NCBI RefSeq assembly: GCF_014236655.1
Contig: NZ_JACMYG010000008.1
Location: 62,001-126,000 of the forward strand
Direction: 5' to 3'
From: Pseudomonas kielensis
GTDB lineage: Bacteria > Pseudomonadota > Gammaproteobacteria > Pseudomonadales > Pseudomonadaceae
DNA: 64,000 nt
The notes beneath the pieces are model-generated. The model did not search any database. It worked only from the letters and a program-made list of their open reading frames with translations, and was not told the origin of the DNA. Both the position numbers and the translations under genes were made by a program. Below are positions 33,103-42,578 of this stretch, piece after piece. The first letter of the stretch is position 1. Every line of letters starts with the position of its first letter.

Positions 33103-33558
33103 ATGGCTGCTCACTGGTTGCTTGCGGCGGTTCATCTATTGGCCTATGCCCTCGCGTTGTGGGCGGTGCTGGCCCGTGCTTCGGCTTTTCGACGAGTGAC
33201 GGCCGATGGCGGCGGTGCCCGCAGTGTGTTGCTGGCCGACAACGTTTGGGGTGTTTCGGCGATCATCCTGTTGCTGACGGGTGTGATGCGAGCCTTTGGT
33301 GGCTACGAAAAGGGTACGGACTACTATCTGCACCAGCCGCTGTTCCACCTGAAAATGGGCGTGTTCATCCTCATTCTGCTGTTGGAAATTGCGCCCATGC
33401 GGGCGTTGATCAAATGGCGGATCGCATTGGGGCGGCAGGCCCCGATCGATGTCGGGAGCACAGCGCTGTTCGCCAGGATCTGTCATGTCGAGGCGTTGTT
33501 GATTGTGCTGATGGTGGTGGCCGCCACGGGCATGGCGCGCGCAGTGGCGTTCGGCTGA
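33103..33558 (+). CDS. DUF2214-family membrane protein
   Basis: 151 residues from MAAHWLLAAVHLLAYALALW with four membrane helices. The conserved DUF2214 loop GVMRAFGGYEKGTDYYLHQP lies after helix two, and KMGVFILILLLEIAPMRALI and HVEALLIVLMVVAATGMARA complete it. GAAGGGGG precedes the ATG. Single-gene unit; function unknown. Confidence 0.85.
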   Translation: MAAHWLLAAVHLLAYALALWAVLARASAFRRVTADGGGARSVLLADNVWGVSAIILLLTGVMRAFGGYEKGTDYYLHQPLFHLKMGVFILILLLEIAPMRALIKWRIALGRQAPIDVGSTALFARICHVEALLIVLMVVAATGMARAVAFG

Positions 33559-33714
33559 CGGCCCGCAAGGGCGTCGCTTTCGACGGGAGAAAAGAGAATC
33601 GGCTGACAGCGTCGTCTGGGGTTATCCCGTTAGTATCGACGTTGTTGGGGGGCACAGAATCTTTAGCCAGCCATTACTCTAAAAAGCAGGCTGGCTACTG
33701 ATTGCTGTTCAAGC

Positions 33715-33906
33715 TCAGGTTTGCGGTTTTTCCGGGGCAGTCAGGCCTGCCTGGATGCGCTGGTAGATTTCTTCTCGATGCACCGCAACGTCTTTCGGGG
33801 CATTGATGCCGATTCTGACCTGCTGGCCGCTAACGCCCAGAATGGTGATGGTAATGTCGTCACCGATGTTTATGCTTTCACCGACTTTGCGGGTGAGTAT
33901 CAGCAT
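33715..33906 (-). CDS. rsmE: CsrA-family RNA-binding regulator RsmE
   Basis: 63 residues, [20 protein letters not shown] through [19 protein letters not shown]. The early strand residues [15 protein letters not shown] distinguish it from RsmA (which usually reads RKCAESLIIGD) and match RsmE of P. fluorescens. The dimer binds GGA in mRNA leaders to block translation, under control of the Gac/Rsm small RNAs, and governs secondary metabolism and biofilm. Arg44 of the binding site is present in VHREEI. AAGGAGA lies upstream of the ATG and may itself be an RsmE target. Confidence 0.93.
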   Translation of the reverse strand: MLILTRKVGESINIGDDITITILGVSGQQVRIGINAPKDVAVHREEIYQRIQAGLTAPEKPQT

Positions 33907-34153
33907 GATCTTCTCCTTGATAGCTTTGTAGGGCACCTGACTCACGTACAGATGTCGGTAATACGTATAGATTAGTGCGAAGTGTCACGGTTTGGGTGCT
34001 TCTTTCTGACGCGTAGACGCTGCATTAATTCCCGGGGTGCGACTATACAGAGGCTGCAATCATCATTCTCGTTGTTTTATCCCCTGTTTGCTTGGGTTGA
34101 GAGGCATTTTTGAGTGATAAGATCAGCGCCTTTGGCATTCAGAGGGAAAAGCT

Positions 34154-34519
34154 GTGCGCAAATTGATGTGGGTGATCGCGGTATTGGCGCTGACCGGGTG
34201 CGGTGAGCAGGCCGGGCAAGGGTCGAAGAAGCCCCAGGCGCCGGTTGTGGCCAATCCGGCAGAGGTCGCTGTGCCGCAGTGGGATGTGTTGGTGCAAGGT
34301 TCGACTCCGCAGGCTGTCAGCGATCTGACCGGGTGGTTGATCGAGCATAGCTTTGTTTCCTACGTCGTCACGCAAGACGGCAAACAACGTGTGTTGGTAG
34401 GGCCATTCAATTCCAAGGCTGAGGCCGAAACCCGCCAGGCTCAGGTGGCCGCTGCTCTGGTCAAGGCGAAGAAGCAGAATATCGAGACCCTGGTCATCGA
34501 GCACAATAGCGTTAAGTAA
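34154..34519 (+). CDS. SPOR-like lipoprotein
   Basis: 121 residues from a GTG start (VRKLMWVIAVLALTGCGEQA) with GAGGG upstream; an ATG four codons on is a less likely start because it would cut the signal's charged end. The lipobox LTGC makes residue 16 the lipid Cys. The rest (WDVLVQGSTPQAVSDLTGWL; QRVLVGPFNSKAEAETRQAQ) has the SPOR pattern of two similar beta-alpha units, which in other proteins binds denuded peptidoglycan. A cell-envelope role is likely. Confidence 0.78.
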   Translation: MRKLMWVIAVLALTGCGEQAGQGSKKPQAPVVANPAEVAVPQWDVLVQGSTPQAVSDLTGWLIEHSFVSYVVTQDGKQRVLVGPFNSKAEAETRQAQVAAALVKAKKQNIETLVIEHNSVK

Positions 34520-34576
34520 AACCTGCCTGGTTATCCGTCTATGGGGTAACGACTCATCACTTTCAGAAAGGCGCCC

Positions 34577-34687
34577 ATGGCTCGCGCGGCCCCTTACTCC
34601 GTGTTCGACGCCGTCCTGCAACGAAAGCAGGTGCTGAGCCCATATCTGATGCGCGTAACGCTGGCCGGCTCCATGGTGACCGGCTGA
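34577..34687 (+). pseudogene. N-terminal remnant of a siderophore-interacting protein
   Basis: A 36-residue frame, MARAAPYSVFDAVLQRKQVL then SPYLMRVTLAGSMVTG, ending at TGA. It resembles the first strands of SIP/ViuB FAD-binding ferric-siderophore reductases, in which VxRxTLxG leads into the flavin barrel. A full SIP has about 250-300 residues; nothing of the remainder follows in the next 110 bases. It is probably a deletion remnant, possibly still translated. Confidence 0.5.
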
Positions 34688-34764
34688 GCGTCAGATTCCT
34701 CGGCAGTTGCTCAACCTTATGGGGTCGTGGCGGTACGACAAGGCTGGAAGCTAGCTGCTCGTCA

Positions 34765-34796
34765 AAGGCCCGGGGCGTTATACCCCGGGCCTTGTC
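34765..34796 (-). terminator. Terminator of endA
   Basis: AAGGCCCGGGG (34765-34775) pairs perfectly with 34783-34793 over a 7-nt loop; on the minus strand it follows the endA stop immediately and ends in TTT. It can work in both directions. Confidence 0.8.
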
Positions 34797-35486
34797 TTAG
34801 CTGCAGAGTTTCATGTCGACCGGACCGACAAACTCATTGGCGCGACCCATGACGCAAGCGACCTTCTGGTTACGCTGGCGCTCCCAGACTTGCACCGGGT
34901 AGGTCTTGTTCCAGGCTTCGTACAATTGCCGATCTTGCTTGGACAGGCGCAGGCCGTACTGCTTGCTCATGTAGAAGTAGGTACGCGCGATCATGCCGCG
35001 GATGGAGGGGCGCGGCATGACCTTCTTGGCCTTGAAGTCGACCTGGGTCAGGCACGAACCATATTGTCCGCTTTGTACCGGCAGCCAGCCGAAACTGAAA
35101 TTGCTGCGGTCGCCGTTCACCTCACCGATGCTGGGCACCAGGTTGTGCAAGTCGGCCTCGGCGCGCTGGTAGGTCGGGTCATGGCGGGTGCAGTTCTGCC
35201 GCCCACCTTCCTGCCAGCACTGACGCTGATGGCCGATCTGCCAGGCCGGCACGATGTGTTCCCATTCGATACGTGCCGCGCGGTTGGCGTTTTTCCGTGG
35301 CACGTAGCCACAGCCCACAAGGTCGACCCGATTGCCAGTGTACTTGCAGCCGCAGTAGAACTCGGTGGACTGCGGCGCGTAGAGCGTCCAGGCGATCTTT
35401 TTCGCTTCGTTAAACGTACGTGGCGCCTGCGCGTGTGCGCTGGCCGCCACCAGGAGTAGCAGCAACGCAAAACAACGAACCATCAT
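34797..35486 (-). CDS. endA: Periplasmic/secreted endonuclease I
   Basis: 229 residues with a signal peptide (VRCFALLLLLVAASAHAQA). EndA/Dns features: the catalytic His in EWEHIVPAWQ, the Asn/His block RAEADLHNLVPSIGEVNGDR, YFYMSKQYGLRLSKQDRQL, and paired Cys (CGC, VGC, QCW, NC, SC, VACVMG, LCS) for a disulfide-bonded extracytoplasmic nuclease. It is only 4 bp downstream of the DUF1654 gene; the shared promoter region holds a LexA box, so SOS induction is predicted. A terminator follows. Confidence 0.93.
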   Translation of the reverse strand: MMVRCFALLLLLVAASAHAQAPRTFNEAKKIAWTLYAPQSTEFYCGCKYTGNRVDLVGCGYVPRKNANRAARIEWEHIVPAWQIGHQRQCWQEGGRQNCTRHDPTYQRAEADLHNLVPSIGEVNGDRSNFSFGWLPVQSGQYGSCLTQVDFKAKKVMPRPSIRGMIARTYFYMSKQYGLRLSKQDRQLYEAWNKTYPVQVWERQRNQKVACVMGRANEFVGPVDMKLCS

Positions 35487-35490
35487 CGAC

Positions 35491-35739
35491 TCAGTCTTCC
35501 TTCGGCACTACCCAGAAAATCTGCACGCCACCGTCGTCGCGATGGGCGGGGGTGACGTTGTCGTTCTCGGCGATTTCCTCCAGCAGACGTTCCCACTCAT
35601 CGACCGGCTCATCGGGGAGGCGGAAGATCAGTGCGGCTTTGGCTTTTTGCGCGTTCGGCGAGTTGATGATTTTTTGAATGCGTAAACCCATGCGTTCGTA
35701 AGAGCCGGGTGGGTTGCTGTTTGCTTGGGAAGTGGCCAC
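35491..35739 (-). CDS. DUF1654-family protein, first gene of the endA operon
   Basis: 82 residues from GTG (VATSQANSNPPGSYERMGLR) with AAGGAC 6 bp upstream; longer in-frame starts would run through the LexA box and are rejected. The domain reads IQKIINSPNAQKAKAALIFR then WERLLEEIAENDNVTPAHRD and ends VQIFWVVPKED, matching the Pseudomonas DUF1654 pattern. Its role is unknown. The LexA-like site just upstream and its link to endA suggest a DNA-damage or DNA-processing function. Confidence 0.82.
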   Translation of the reverse strand: MATSQANSNPPGSYERMGLRIQKIINSPNAQKAKAALIFRLPDEPVDEWERLLEEIAENDNVTPAHRDDGGVQIFWVVPKED

Positions 35740-35757
35740 GGGAGAGTCCTTATTAAG

Positions 35758-35773
35758 CTGTACGTGTATACAG
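35758..35773. promoter_or_regulatory. LexA (SOS) box
   Basis: CTGTACGTGTATACAG fits CTGT-N8-ACAG exactly and is close to the consensus CTGTATATATATACAG. It lies 19 bp upstream of the DUF1654 GTG start on the minus strand, in promoter position for the DUF1654-endA operon. Confidence 0.85.
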
Positions 35774-35878
35774 TATTTAACTGTAAGCATTTTCGCAACT
35801 GCTTAAAATTCAAGAAGATCTTTCAGACCACAGGTTTTGCATTTTGGTGTGTGTCGGCAGGTTTTTTTTGCAGTGCTT

Positions 35879-35952
35879 GCGCCAGGGTGGCGCTGACTCG
35901 CCCGGGCGGGCGAGTCAGGAGGGCAAGCGTGCGACCCGGGCGGGCCGCACGC
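35879..35952. repeat. Three consecutive perfect hairpins
   Basis: GCGCCA/TGGCGC (35879-35893), TGACTCGCC/GGCGAGTCA (35894-35917) and GCGTGCG/CGCACGC (35927-35952), the last two sharing a central CCGGGCGGGC-like loop. They sit just past the asparaginase stop on the minus strand, with a T-run on the plus strand before them (35864-35871). They probably end asparaginase transcription. Confidence 0.72.
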
Positions 35953-35958
35953 ACTCGA

Positions 35959-37392
<1,434 letters not shown>

Positions 37393-37839
37393 ATGACCAC
37401 TGCAATCGGTTCAACCTCAGGCCTGACGGTTCGTGTCAGCGACAAACCCCTGGTGGTTGTCCAGGCGTCCGACAAGACACTGGCAAATGCCTCGGGCGAA
37501 GTGTTGGCGGTCGAGGAGGAAGGCGCAGGCAAGCCGGTGGTCAGTTCCAGGCTACAGGCCGAGGACAGCCCGTCCGCCGAAGAGTCCGGCGGCAGTGTCC
37601 TGGTGCAAGCCTTGCAAGAGCGCATGAGGGAATTGCAGGCGTTGTTGCAAAAGCAACAGGCGCAGTTGGCTGCTGCACAGGCGGCGTCCTATCCGACGCC
37701 TGAAGCCAAGACGACGGTGGTGGCGGGCATTCAAGGGCAGATTGCCTCGACCAGCGCGGCGCTGATGCAAACCGCGGCGGCCCTGGCCAAGGAGTTGGGC
37801 AAAGGTTCGTCGGGCGGTTTGGTCAATACCACCGCTTGA
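37393..37839 (+). CDS. Hypothetical protein, possibly in the flagellar regulon
   Basis: 148 residues from MTTAIGSTSGLTVRVSDKPL; AAGGAG lies 6 bp upstream. The N-terminal half is polar and strand-like; residues about 70-110 form a Gln/Leu-rich coiled coil (LVQALQERMRELQALLQKQQ, AQLAAAQAA), and the end is Ala-rich helix (LMQTAAALAKELGKG). There is no signal peptide, but this composition is seen in proteins exported by type III-like routes. The FliA-like promoter hints at a motility link. Family not recognised. Confidence 0.72.
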   Translation: MTTAIGSTSGLTVRVSDKPLVVVQASDKTLANASGEVLAVEEEGAGKPVVSSRLQAEDSPSAEESGGSVLVQALQERMRELQALLQKQQAQLAAAQAASYPTPEAKTTVVAGIQGQIASTSAALMQTAAALAKELGKGSSGGLVNTTA

Positions 37840-37861
37840 GCATCCAGGCTTTGGCCAGTCG

Positions 37862-37912
37862 TTGACAAATAGCGGCAGGGTTCCCATAGTTCGGTCTACG
37901 CAAACGTTTGCG
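37862..37912 (+). promoter_or_regulatory. rbs promoter and RbsR operator
   Basis: TTGACA (37862-37867), 17 bp, CATAGT (37885-37890) form a good sigma-70 promoter. CGCAAACGTTTGCG (37899-37912), a perfect 14-bp LacI-family palindrome, covers the expected start of transcription, ideal for repression by RbsR. Confidence 0.88.
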
Positions 37913-37991
37913 CAGTGGTGCCCGTGAAGAACAGCCATGGCTGTGGCACTGCAGGCGTTGCTCACAATAATCATAAGATCGGAGTGAACCC

Positions 37992-38948
37992 ATGAAGCTG
38001 CCATTCGCTGGACGTCTTCTTGCTGTCGCTATGCTGGCTGCCGCCGCCACCGCTGTGCCTCTCTCTTCGGCTTTCGCCGATACCCCTGAAAAACCCAAGG
38101 TCGCCCTGGTCATGAAATCCCTGGCCAACGAGTTCTTCCTGACCATGGAAGATGGCGCCAAGGCCTACCAGAAAGAACATCCTGGCGATTTTGACCTGGT
38201 CTCCAACGGGATCAAGGACGAAACCGACACCGCCAACCAGATTCGTATTGTCGAGCAGATGATCGTTTCCAAGGTCAACGCGCTGGTGATCGCACCCGCC
38301 GACTCCAAGGCGATGGTGCCGGTGATCAAGAAGGCCGTCGACGCCGGCATCACAGTGATCAACATTGATAACCAACTCGACCCGGATGTGCTCAAGAGCA
38401 AGAACATCAGCGTGCCTTTTGTCGGCCCGGACAACCGCAAGGGCGCACGCCTGGTTGGGGAGTACCTGGCCAAGCAACTCAAGGCCGGTGACGAAGTCGG
38501 CATCATCGAAGGGGTTTCCACCACCACCAACGCCCAGGCACGTACCGCGGGCTTCAAGGATGCGATGGAGGCGGCGCAGATCAAGGTGGTATCGCTGCAG
38601 TCCGGTGACTGGGAGATCAATAAGGGCAATCAGGTCGCCTCCTCGATGCTCAGCGAATACCCACAGATCAAGGCCCTGCTGGCCGGTAACGACAGCATGG
38701 CGGTAGGCGCCGTTTCCGCAGTGCGAGCGGCAGGCAAGGCGGGCAAGGTGCAGGTGGTGGGTTATGACAACATCAATGCCATCAAGCCGATGCTCAAGGA
38801 TGGTCGAGTCCTGGCCACCGCCGACCAGTTCGCAGCGAAGCAAGCGGTGTTTGGCATCGAAACCGCGCTGAAAATCCTCAAGGGCGAAAAGGTCGACAGT
38901 GGTCCACAAGGCGTGATCGAAACGCCGGTTGAGCTGGTCACCCAATAA
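37992..38948 (+). CDS. rbsB: Ribose ABC transporter substrate-binding protein
   Basis: 318 residues with a Sec signal (LLAVAMLAAAATAVPLSSAF-ADT). Type I periplasmic binding fold: VALVMKSLANEFFLTMEDGA, DTANQIRIVEQMIVSKVNAL, ITVINIDNQLD, ALLAGNDSMAVGAVSAVRAA and VVGYDNINAIKPMLKDGRVL match RbsB sugar-contact regions (Asn, Asp and Arg ligands). It captures ribose in the periplasm for RbsAC and is the first gene of rbsBACRKD behind an RbsR-type operator. Confidence 0.93.
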   Translation: MKLPFAGRLLAVAMLAAAATAVPLSSAFADTPEKPKVALVMKSLANEFFLTMEDGAKAYQKEHPGDFDLVSNGIKDETDTANQIRIVEQMIVSKVNALVIAPADSKAMVPVIKKAVDAGITVINIDNQLDPDVLKSKNISVPFVGPDNRKGARLVGEYLAKQLKAGDEVGIIEGVSTTTNAQARTAGFKDAMEAAQIKVVSLQSGDWEINKGNQVASSMLSEYPQIKALLAGNDSMAVGAVSAVRAAGKAGKVQVVGYDNINAIKPMLKDGRVLATADQFAAKQAVFGIETALKILKGEKVDSGPQGVIETPVELVTQ

Positions 38949-39005
38949 CCCGTCTGGCATCACAATGGCGCTCGCCCGTGCGGGCGGGTGCATGGAGAGT
39001 TTGTT

Positions 39006-40559
39006 ATGTCAGTGAGTGCCTCGAGCGCGGTCCTTGCGGTCAGCGGTATCGGCAAGACGTATGCGCAGCCGGTGTTGACCGGCATTGACCTGACGCTGAT
39101 GCGCGGCGAAGTGCTGGCGCTGACCGGTGAGAACGGTGCCGGCAAAAGCACGCTGTCGAAGATTATCGGCGGGCTGGTCACCCCGACGACCGGGCATATG
39201 CAGTTCCACGGGCAGGAGTACCGTCCGGGCAGTCGTGCCCAGGCCGAAGCCCTGGGGATCCGCATGGTCATGCAGGAGCTCAACCTGCTGCCGACCTTGT
39301 CGGTGGCGGAAAACCTGTTTCTCGACAACCTGCCCAGCAACGGCGGCTGGATCAGCCGCAAGCGTCTGCGCAGTGCCGCGATCGAGGCCATGGCTCAGGT
39401 TGGCCTCGATGCAATCGACCCGGACACGCTGGTGGGCGAACTGGGCATTGGTCATCAGCAAATGGTCGAAATCGCCCGCAACCTGATCGGCGACTGCCAT
39501 GTGCTGATTCTCGACGAGCCGACAGCCATGCTGACGGCCCGTGAAGTCGAGATGCTGTTCGAGCAAATCAGCCGCCTGCAAGCCCGGGGCGTGGCGATCA
39601 TTTATATCTCCCATCGGCTCGAAGAACTGGCGCGTGTGGCCCAGCGCATTGCGGTGTTGCGCGACGGTCACTTGGTCTGCGTCGAGCCGATGGCCAACTA
39701 CAACAGCGAGCAACTGGTCAATCTGATGGTCGGCCGCGAGCTGGGCGAGCACATTGACCTTGGGCCGCGGCAGATAGGGGCTGCGGCGCTCACGGTCAGC
39801 GGTTTGAGTCGGGCGGACAAGGTGCTGGATGTGTCCTTCACGGTGCGCGCCGGGGAAATCTTCGGGATTTCCGGCTTGATCGGCGCCGGGCGTACCGAGT
39901 TGCTGCGCCTGATCTTCGGCGCCGACGCGGCGGACAGTGGCACGGTGGCCTTGGGTTTCCCCGCGCAGGTGGTGAGCATCCGCTCGCCGGCCGATGCGGT
40001 GGCCCACGGGATCGCGCTGATCACCGAGGACCGCAAGGGTGAGGGCCTGCTGCTGACGCAGTCGATCAGCGCCAATATCGCCTTGGGTAACATGCCGGAG
40101 ATTTCCAGGGGCGGGGTGGTCAACCCGAGTGCGGAGACCGCGTTGGCGCAGCGGCAGATCGACGCCATGCGCATTCGCAGCTCCAGTCCGACCCAGCTGG
40201 TGGGCGAGCTGTCCGGCGGTAATCAGCAAAAGGTGGTGATCGGCCGCTGGCTCGAACGCGAGTGTTCGGTGTTGATGTTCGATGAGCCGACTCGCGGCAT
40301 CGACGTGGGGGCCAAGTTTGATATCTACGCCTTGCTCGGCGACCTGACTCGCCAAGGCAAGGCGTTGGTGGTGGTGTCCAGTGACCTGCGTGAACTGATG
40401 TTGATTTGTGACCGTATTGGCGTGTTGTCGGCGGGGCGGCTGGTCGAGACCTTCGAGCGCGACAGCTGGAGCCAGGATGATTTGCTTGCTGCCGCTTTTG
40501 CCGGCTACCAAAAACGTGATGCGTTGCTCAATGAAGCAGCGCCTAGGGATCTCCCATGA
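39006..40559 (+). CDS. rbsA: Ribose ABC transporter ATPase (two nucleotide-binding domains)
   Basis: 517 residues from MSVSASSAVLAVSGIGKTYA, with GGAGAG upstream. The first ATPase domain has Walker A GENGAGKST and Walker B HVLILDEPTAML. The second has a degenerate Walker A (SGLIGAGRTE), signature LSGGNQQKVVIGRW and Walker B VLMFDEPTRGIDVG. This asymmetry is normal for RbsA/MglA proteins. It energises uptake with RbsC and RbsB. It overlaps rbsC by 4 bp (ATGA). Confidence 0.95.
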   Translation: MSVSASSAVLAVSGIGKTYAQPVLTGIDLTLMRGEVLALTGENGAGKSTLSKIIGGLVTPTTGHMQFHGQEYRPGSRAQAEALGIRMVMQELNLLPTLSVAENLFLDNLPSNGGWISRKRLRSAAIEAMAQVGLDAIDPDTLVGELGIGHQQMVEIARNLIGDCHVLILDEPTAMLTAREVEMLFEQISRLQARGVAIIYISHRLEELARVAQRIAVLRDGHLVCVEPMANYNSEQLVNLMVGRELGEHIDLGPRQIGAAALTVSGLSRADKVLDVSFTVRAGEIFGISGLIGAGRTELLRLIFGADAADSGTVALGFPAQVVSIRSPADAVAHGIALITEDRKGEGLLLTQSISANIALGNMPEISRGGVVNPSAETALAQRQIDAMRIRSSSPTQLVGELSGGNQQKVVIGRWLERECSVLMFDEPTRGIDVGAKFDIYALLGDLTRQGKALVVVSSDLRELMLICDRIGVLSAGRLVETFERDSWSQDDLLAAAFAGYQKRDALLNEAAPRDLP

Positions 40560-41533
40560 AAACTGCAGTGTCCGCTGGCAAACGTAGTGGCAACTTTTAC
40601 GGCCTGGGTACCTACCTGGGCCTGGCCGGTGCCTTGCTGGCGATGATTGCGCTGTTCTCGGTGTTGAGCAGTCATTTCCTGTCGTACGACACCTTCAGCA
40701 CCCTGGCCAACCAGATTCCCGACCTGATGGTGCTGGCGGTCGGCATGACGTTTGTGCTGATCATCGGCGGGATCGACCTGTCGGTGGGTTCGGTGCTGGC
40801 CCTGGCGGCGTCCACGGTCAGCGTGGCGATCCTGGGCTGGGGCTGGAGCGTCCTGCCGGCAGCGTTGCTGGGCATGGCCGCTGCGGCGCTGGCCGGGACT
40901 ATTACCGGCTCGATCACCGTGGCCTGGCGCATTCCCTCGTTCATCGTGTCCCTGGGGGTGCTGGAAATGGCCCGCGGCGTGGCCTACCAGATGACCGGCT
41001 CGCGCACCGCCTACATCGGTGATGCATTCGCCTGGCTGTCCAACCCCATTGCCTTTGGCATCTCGCCGTCGTTCATCATTGCGCTGCTGATCATCTTCAT
41101 CGCCCAGGCAGTGCTGACCCGCACCGTGTTTGGGCGCTATCTGATCGGCATCGGCACCAACGAAGAGGCGGTGCGCCTGGCGGGGATCAATCCCAAGCCG
41201 TACAAAATTCTGGTGTTCAGCCTGATGGGCCTGCTGGCAGGCGTCGCGGCACTGTTCCAGATCTCGCGCCTGGAGGCGGCGGACCCCAATGCCGGTTCCG
41301 GCCTGGAGCTGCAAGTCATCGCGGCCGTGGTGATCGGCGGGACCAGCCTGATGGGTGGGCGCGGCTCGGTGATCAGTACCTTCTTCGGTGTGCTGATCAT
41401 TTCCGTGCTGGCGGCAGGGCTTGCGCAAATTGGCGCCACTGAGCCGACCAAACGCATCATTACCGGTGCCGTGATTGTGATTGCAGTGGTGCTGGACACC
41501 TATCGCAGCCAACGCGCCCGGCGCCGGAGCTAA
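40556..41533 (+). CDS. rbsC: Ribose ABC transporter permease
   Basis: 325 residues, about ten membrane helices. The RbsC/AraH signature is seen in GMTFVLIIGGIDLSVGSVLA and IGTNEEAVRLAGINPKPYKI, the cytoplasmic EAA-like loop that meets RbsA; GGTSLMGGRGSVISTFFGVL is typical of the last third. ATGA overlap with rbsA shows tight coupling, and rbsR begins 2 bp after its stop. Confidence 0.95.
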   Translation: MKTAVSAGKRSGNFYGLGTYLGLAGALLAMIALFSVLSSHFLSYDTFSTLANQIPDLMVLAVGMTFVLIIGGIDLSVGSVLALAASTVSVAILGWGWSVLPAALLGMAAAALAGTITGSITVAWRIPSFIVSLGVLEMARGVAYQMTGSRTAYIGDAFAWLSNPIAFGISPSFIIALLIIFIAQAVLTRTVFGRYLIGIGTNEEAVRLAGINPKPYKILVFSLMGLLAGVAALFQISRLEAADPNAGSGLELQVIAAVVIGGTSLMGGRGSVISTFFGVLIISVLAAGLAQIGATEPTKRIITGAVIVIAVVLDTYRSQRARRRS

Positions 41534-41535
41534 CC

Positions 41536-42555
41536 ATGGCAACGATCAAGGATGTGGCGGCACTCGCGGGGATTTCCTACACCACGGTGTCGCATGTGCT
41601 GAACAAGACCCGACCGGTGAGCGAGGAGGTGCGGCTTAAAGTCGAGGCGGCAATCCAGCGCCTGGACTACGTGCCCAGCGCCGTGGCCCGCTCGCTCAAG
41701 GCCAAGACCACCGCGACCATCGGCCTGCTGGTGCCCAACAGCCTAAACCCGTACTTCGCAGAGTTGGCCCGGGGCATCGAGGACTACTGCGAGCGTAATG
41801 GCTACTGCGTGATTCTGTGCAATTCCGACGATAACCCGGACAAGCAGCGCAGCTACCTGCGGGTGCTTCTGGAAAAGCGCATCGATGGCCTGATCGTCGC
41901 CTCCGCCGGTGGTGACAGCGGGCTGGCCCAGGGCCTGGCGGGCGTGCGCACGCCGATGGTGATTGTCGACCGCGGGCTGGAAGGGCTGGATGCGGACCTG
42001 GTTCGTATCGACCACGAGTACGGCGCCTACCTGGCGACCCGACACCTGCTGCAATTGGGGCATCGCGACATCGCCAGCATCGGCGGTCCGGCCCACACCA
42101 GCGTGGCCCAGATGCGCCTGGCCGGTTTCTGCCGGGCGCTGAAAGAGGCGGGGGTGCAGGTGCCGACCGAGCGTATGATTGAAAGTGACTTCACCAGCAC
42201 CGGCGGTTACAACGCGGCGGCGGTGCTGCTGGCGAGTAACCCACCGACGGCGATTTTCGCCGGCAACGACATGATGGGCATCGGCGCGCTGCGCGCGGCC
42301 GCTGAACGCAACATCCGGGTGCCGAGCGAGCTGTCGGTGATCGGTTTTGACGACATTCAAATGAGCCGCTACGTCTACCCGGCGCTGACCACGGTCGGCC
42401 AGTCGATCCTGCAACTGGGAGAGATGGCGGCGCAAGTGCTGTTGCGCCGGATCGCGGCTCCCCAATTGGCGACCGATCAGCAGATCGTGACGCCCAGCAT
42501 TGTCTTGCGAGAGTCGACAGCGCCGTTGTCCGGCGTCTTCGACTCGTTGCGCTGA
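41536..42555 (+). CDS. rbsR: LacI-family ribose repressor
   Basis: 339 residues. The N-terminal LacI HTH and hinge are clear: ATIKDVAALAGISYTTVSHV, LNKTRPVSEEVRLKVEAAIQ, YVPSAVARSLK. The effector domain resembles RbsR (TATIGLLVPNSLNPYFAELA, FDDIQMSRYVYPALTTVGQS). Being inside the operon behind the CGCAAACGTTTGCG palindrome suggests autoregulation, relieved by ribose or a phosphorylated derivative. Confidence 0.93.
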   Translation: MATIKDVAALAGISYTTVSHVLNKTRPVSEEVRLKVEAAIQRLDYVPSAVARSLKAKTTATIGLLVPNSLNPYFAELARGIEDYCERNGYCVILCNSDDNPDKQRSYLRVLLEKRIDGLIVASAGGDSGLAQGLAGVRTPMVIVDRGLEGLDADLVRIDHEYGAYLATRHLLQLGHRDIASIGGPAHTSVAQMRLAGFCRALKEAGVQVPTERMIESDFTSTGGYNAAAVLLASNPPTAIFAGNDMMGIGALRAAAERNIRVPSELSVIGFDDIQMSRYVYPALTTVGQSILQLGEMAAQVLLRRIAAPQLATDQQIVTPSIVLRESTAPLSGVFDSLR

Positions 42556-42578
42556 AGCGACTTGATGAGTATCGATAC

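Noticed and set aside
39009-40511. 500-codon minus-strand frame opposite rbsA
   Set aside because: Antisense of an ABC ATPase with complete motifs; the product is low-complexity.
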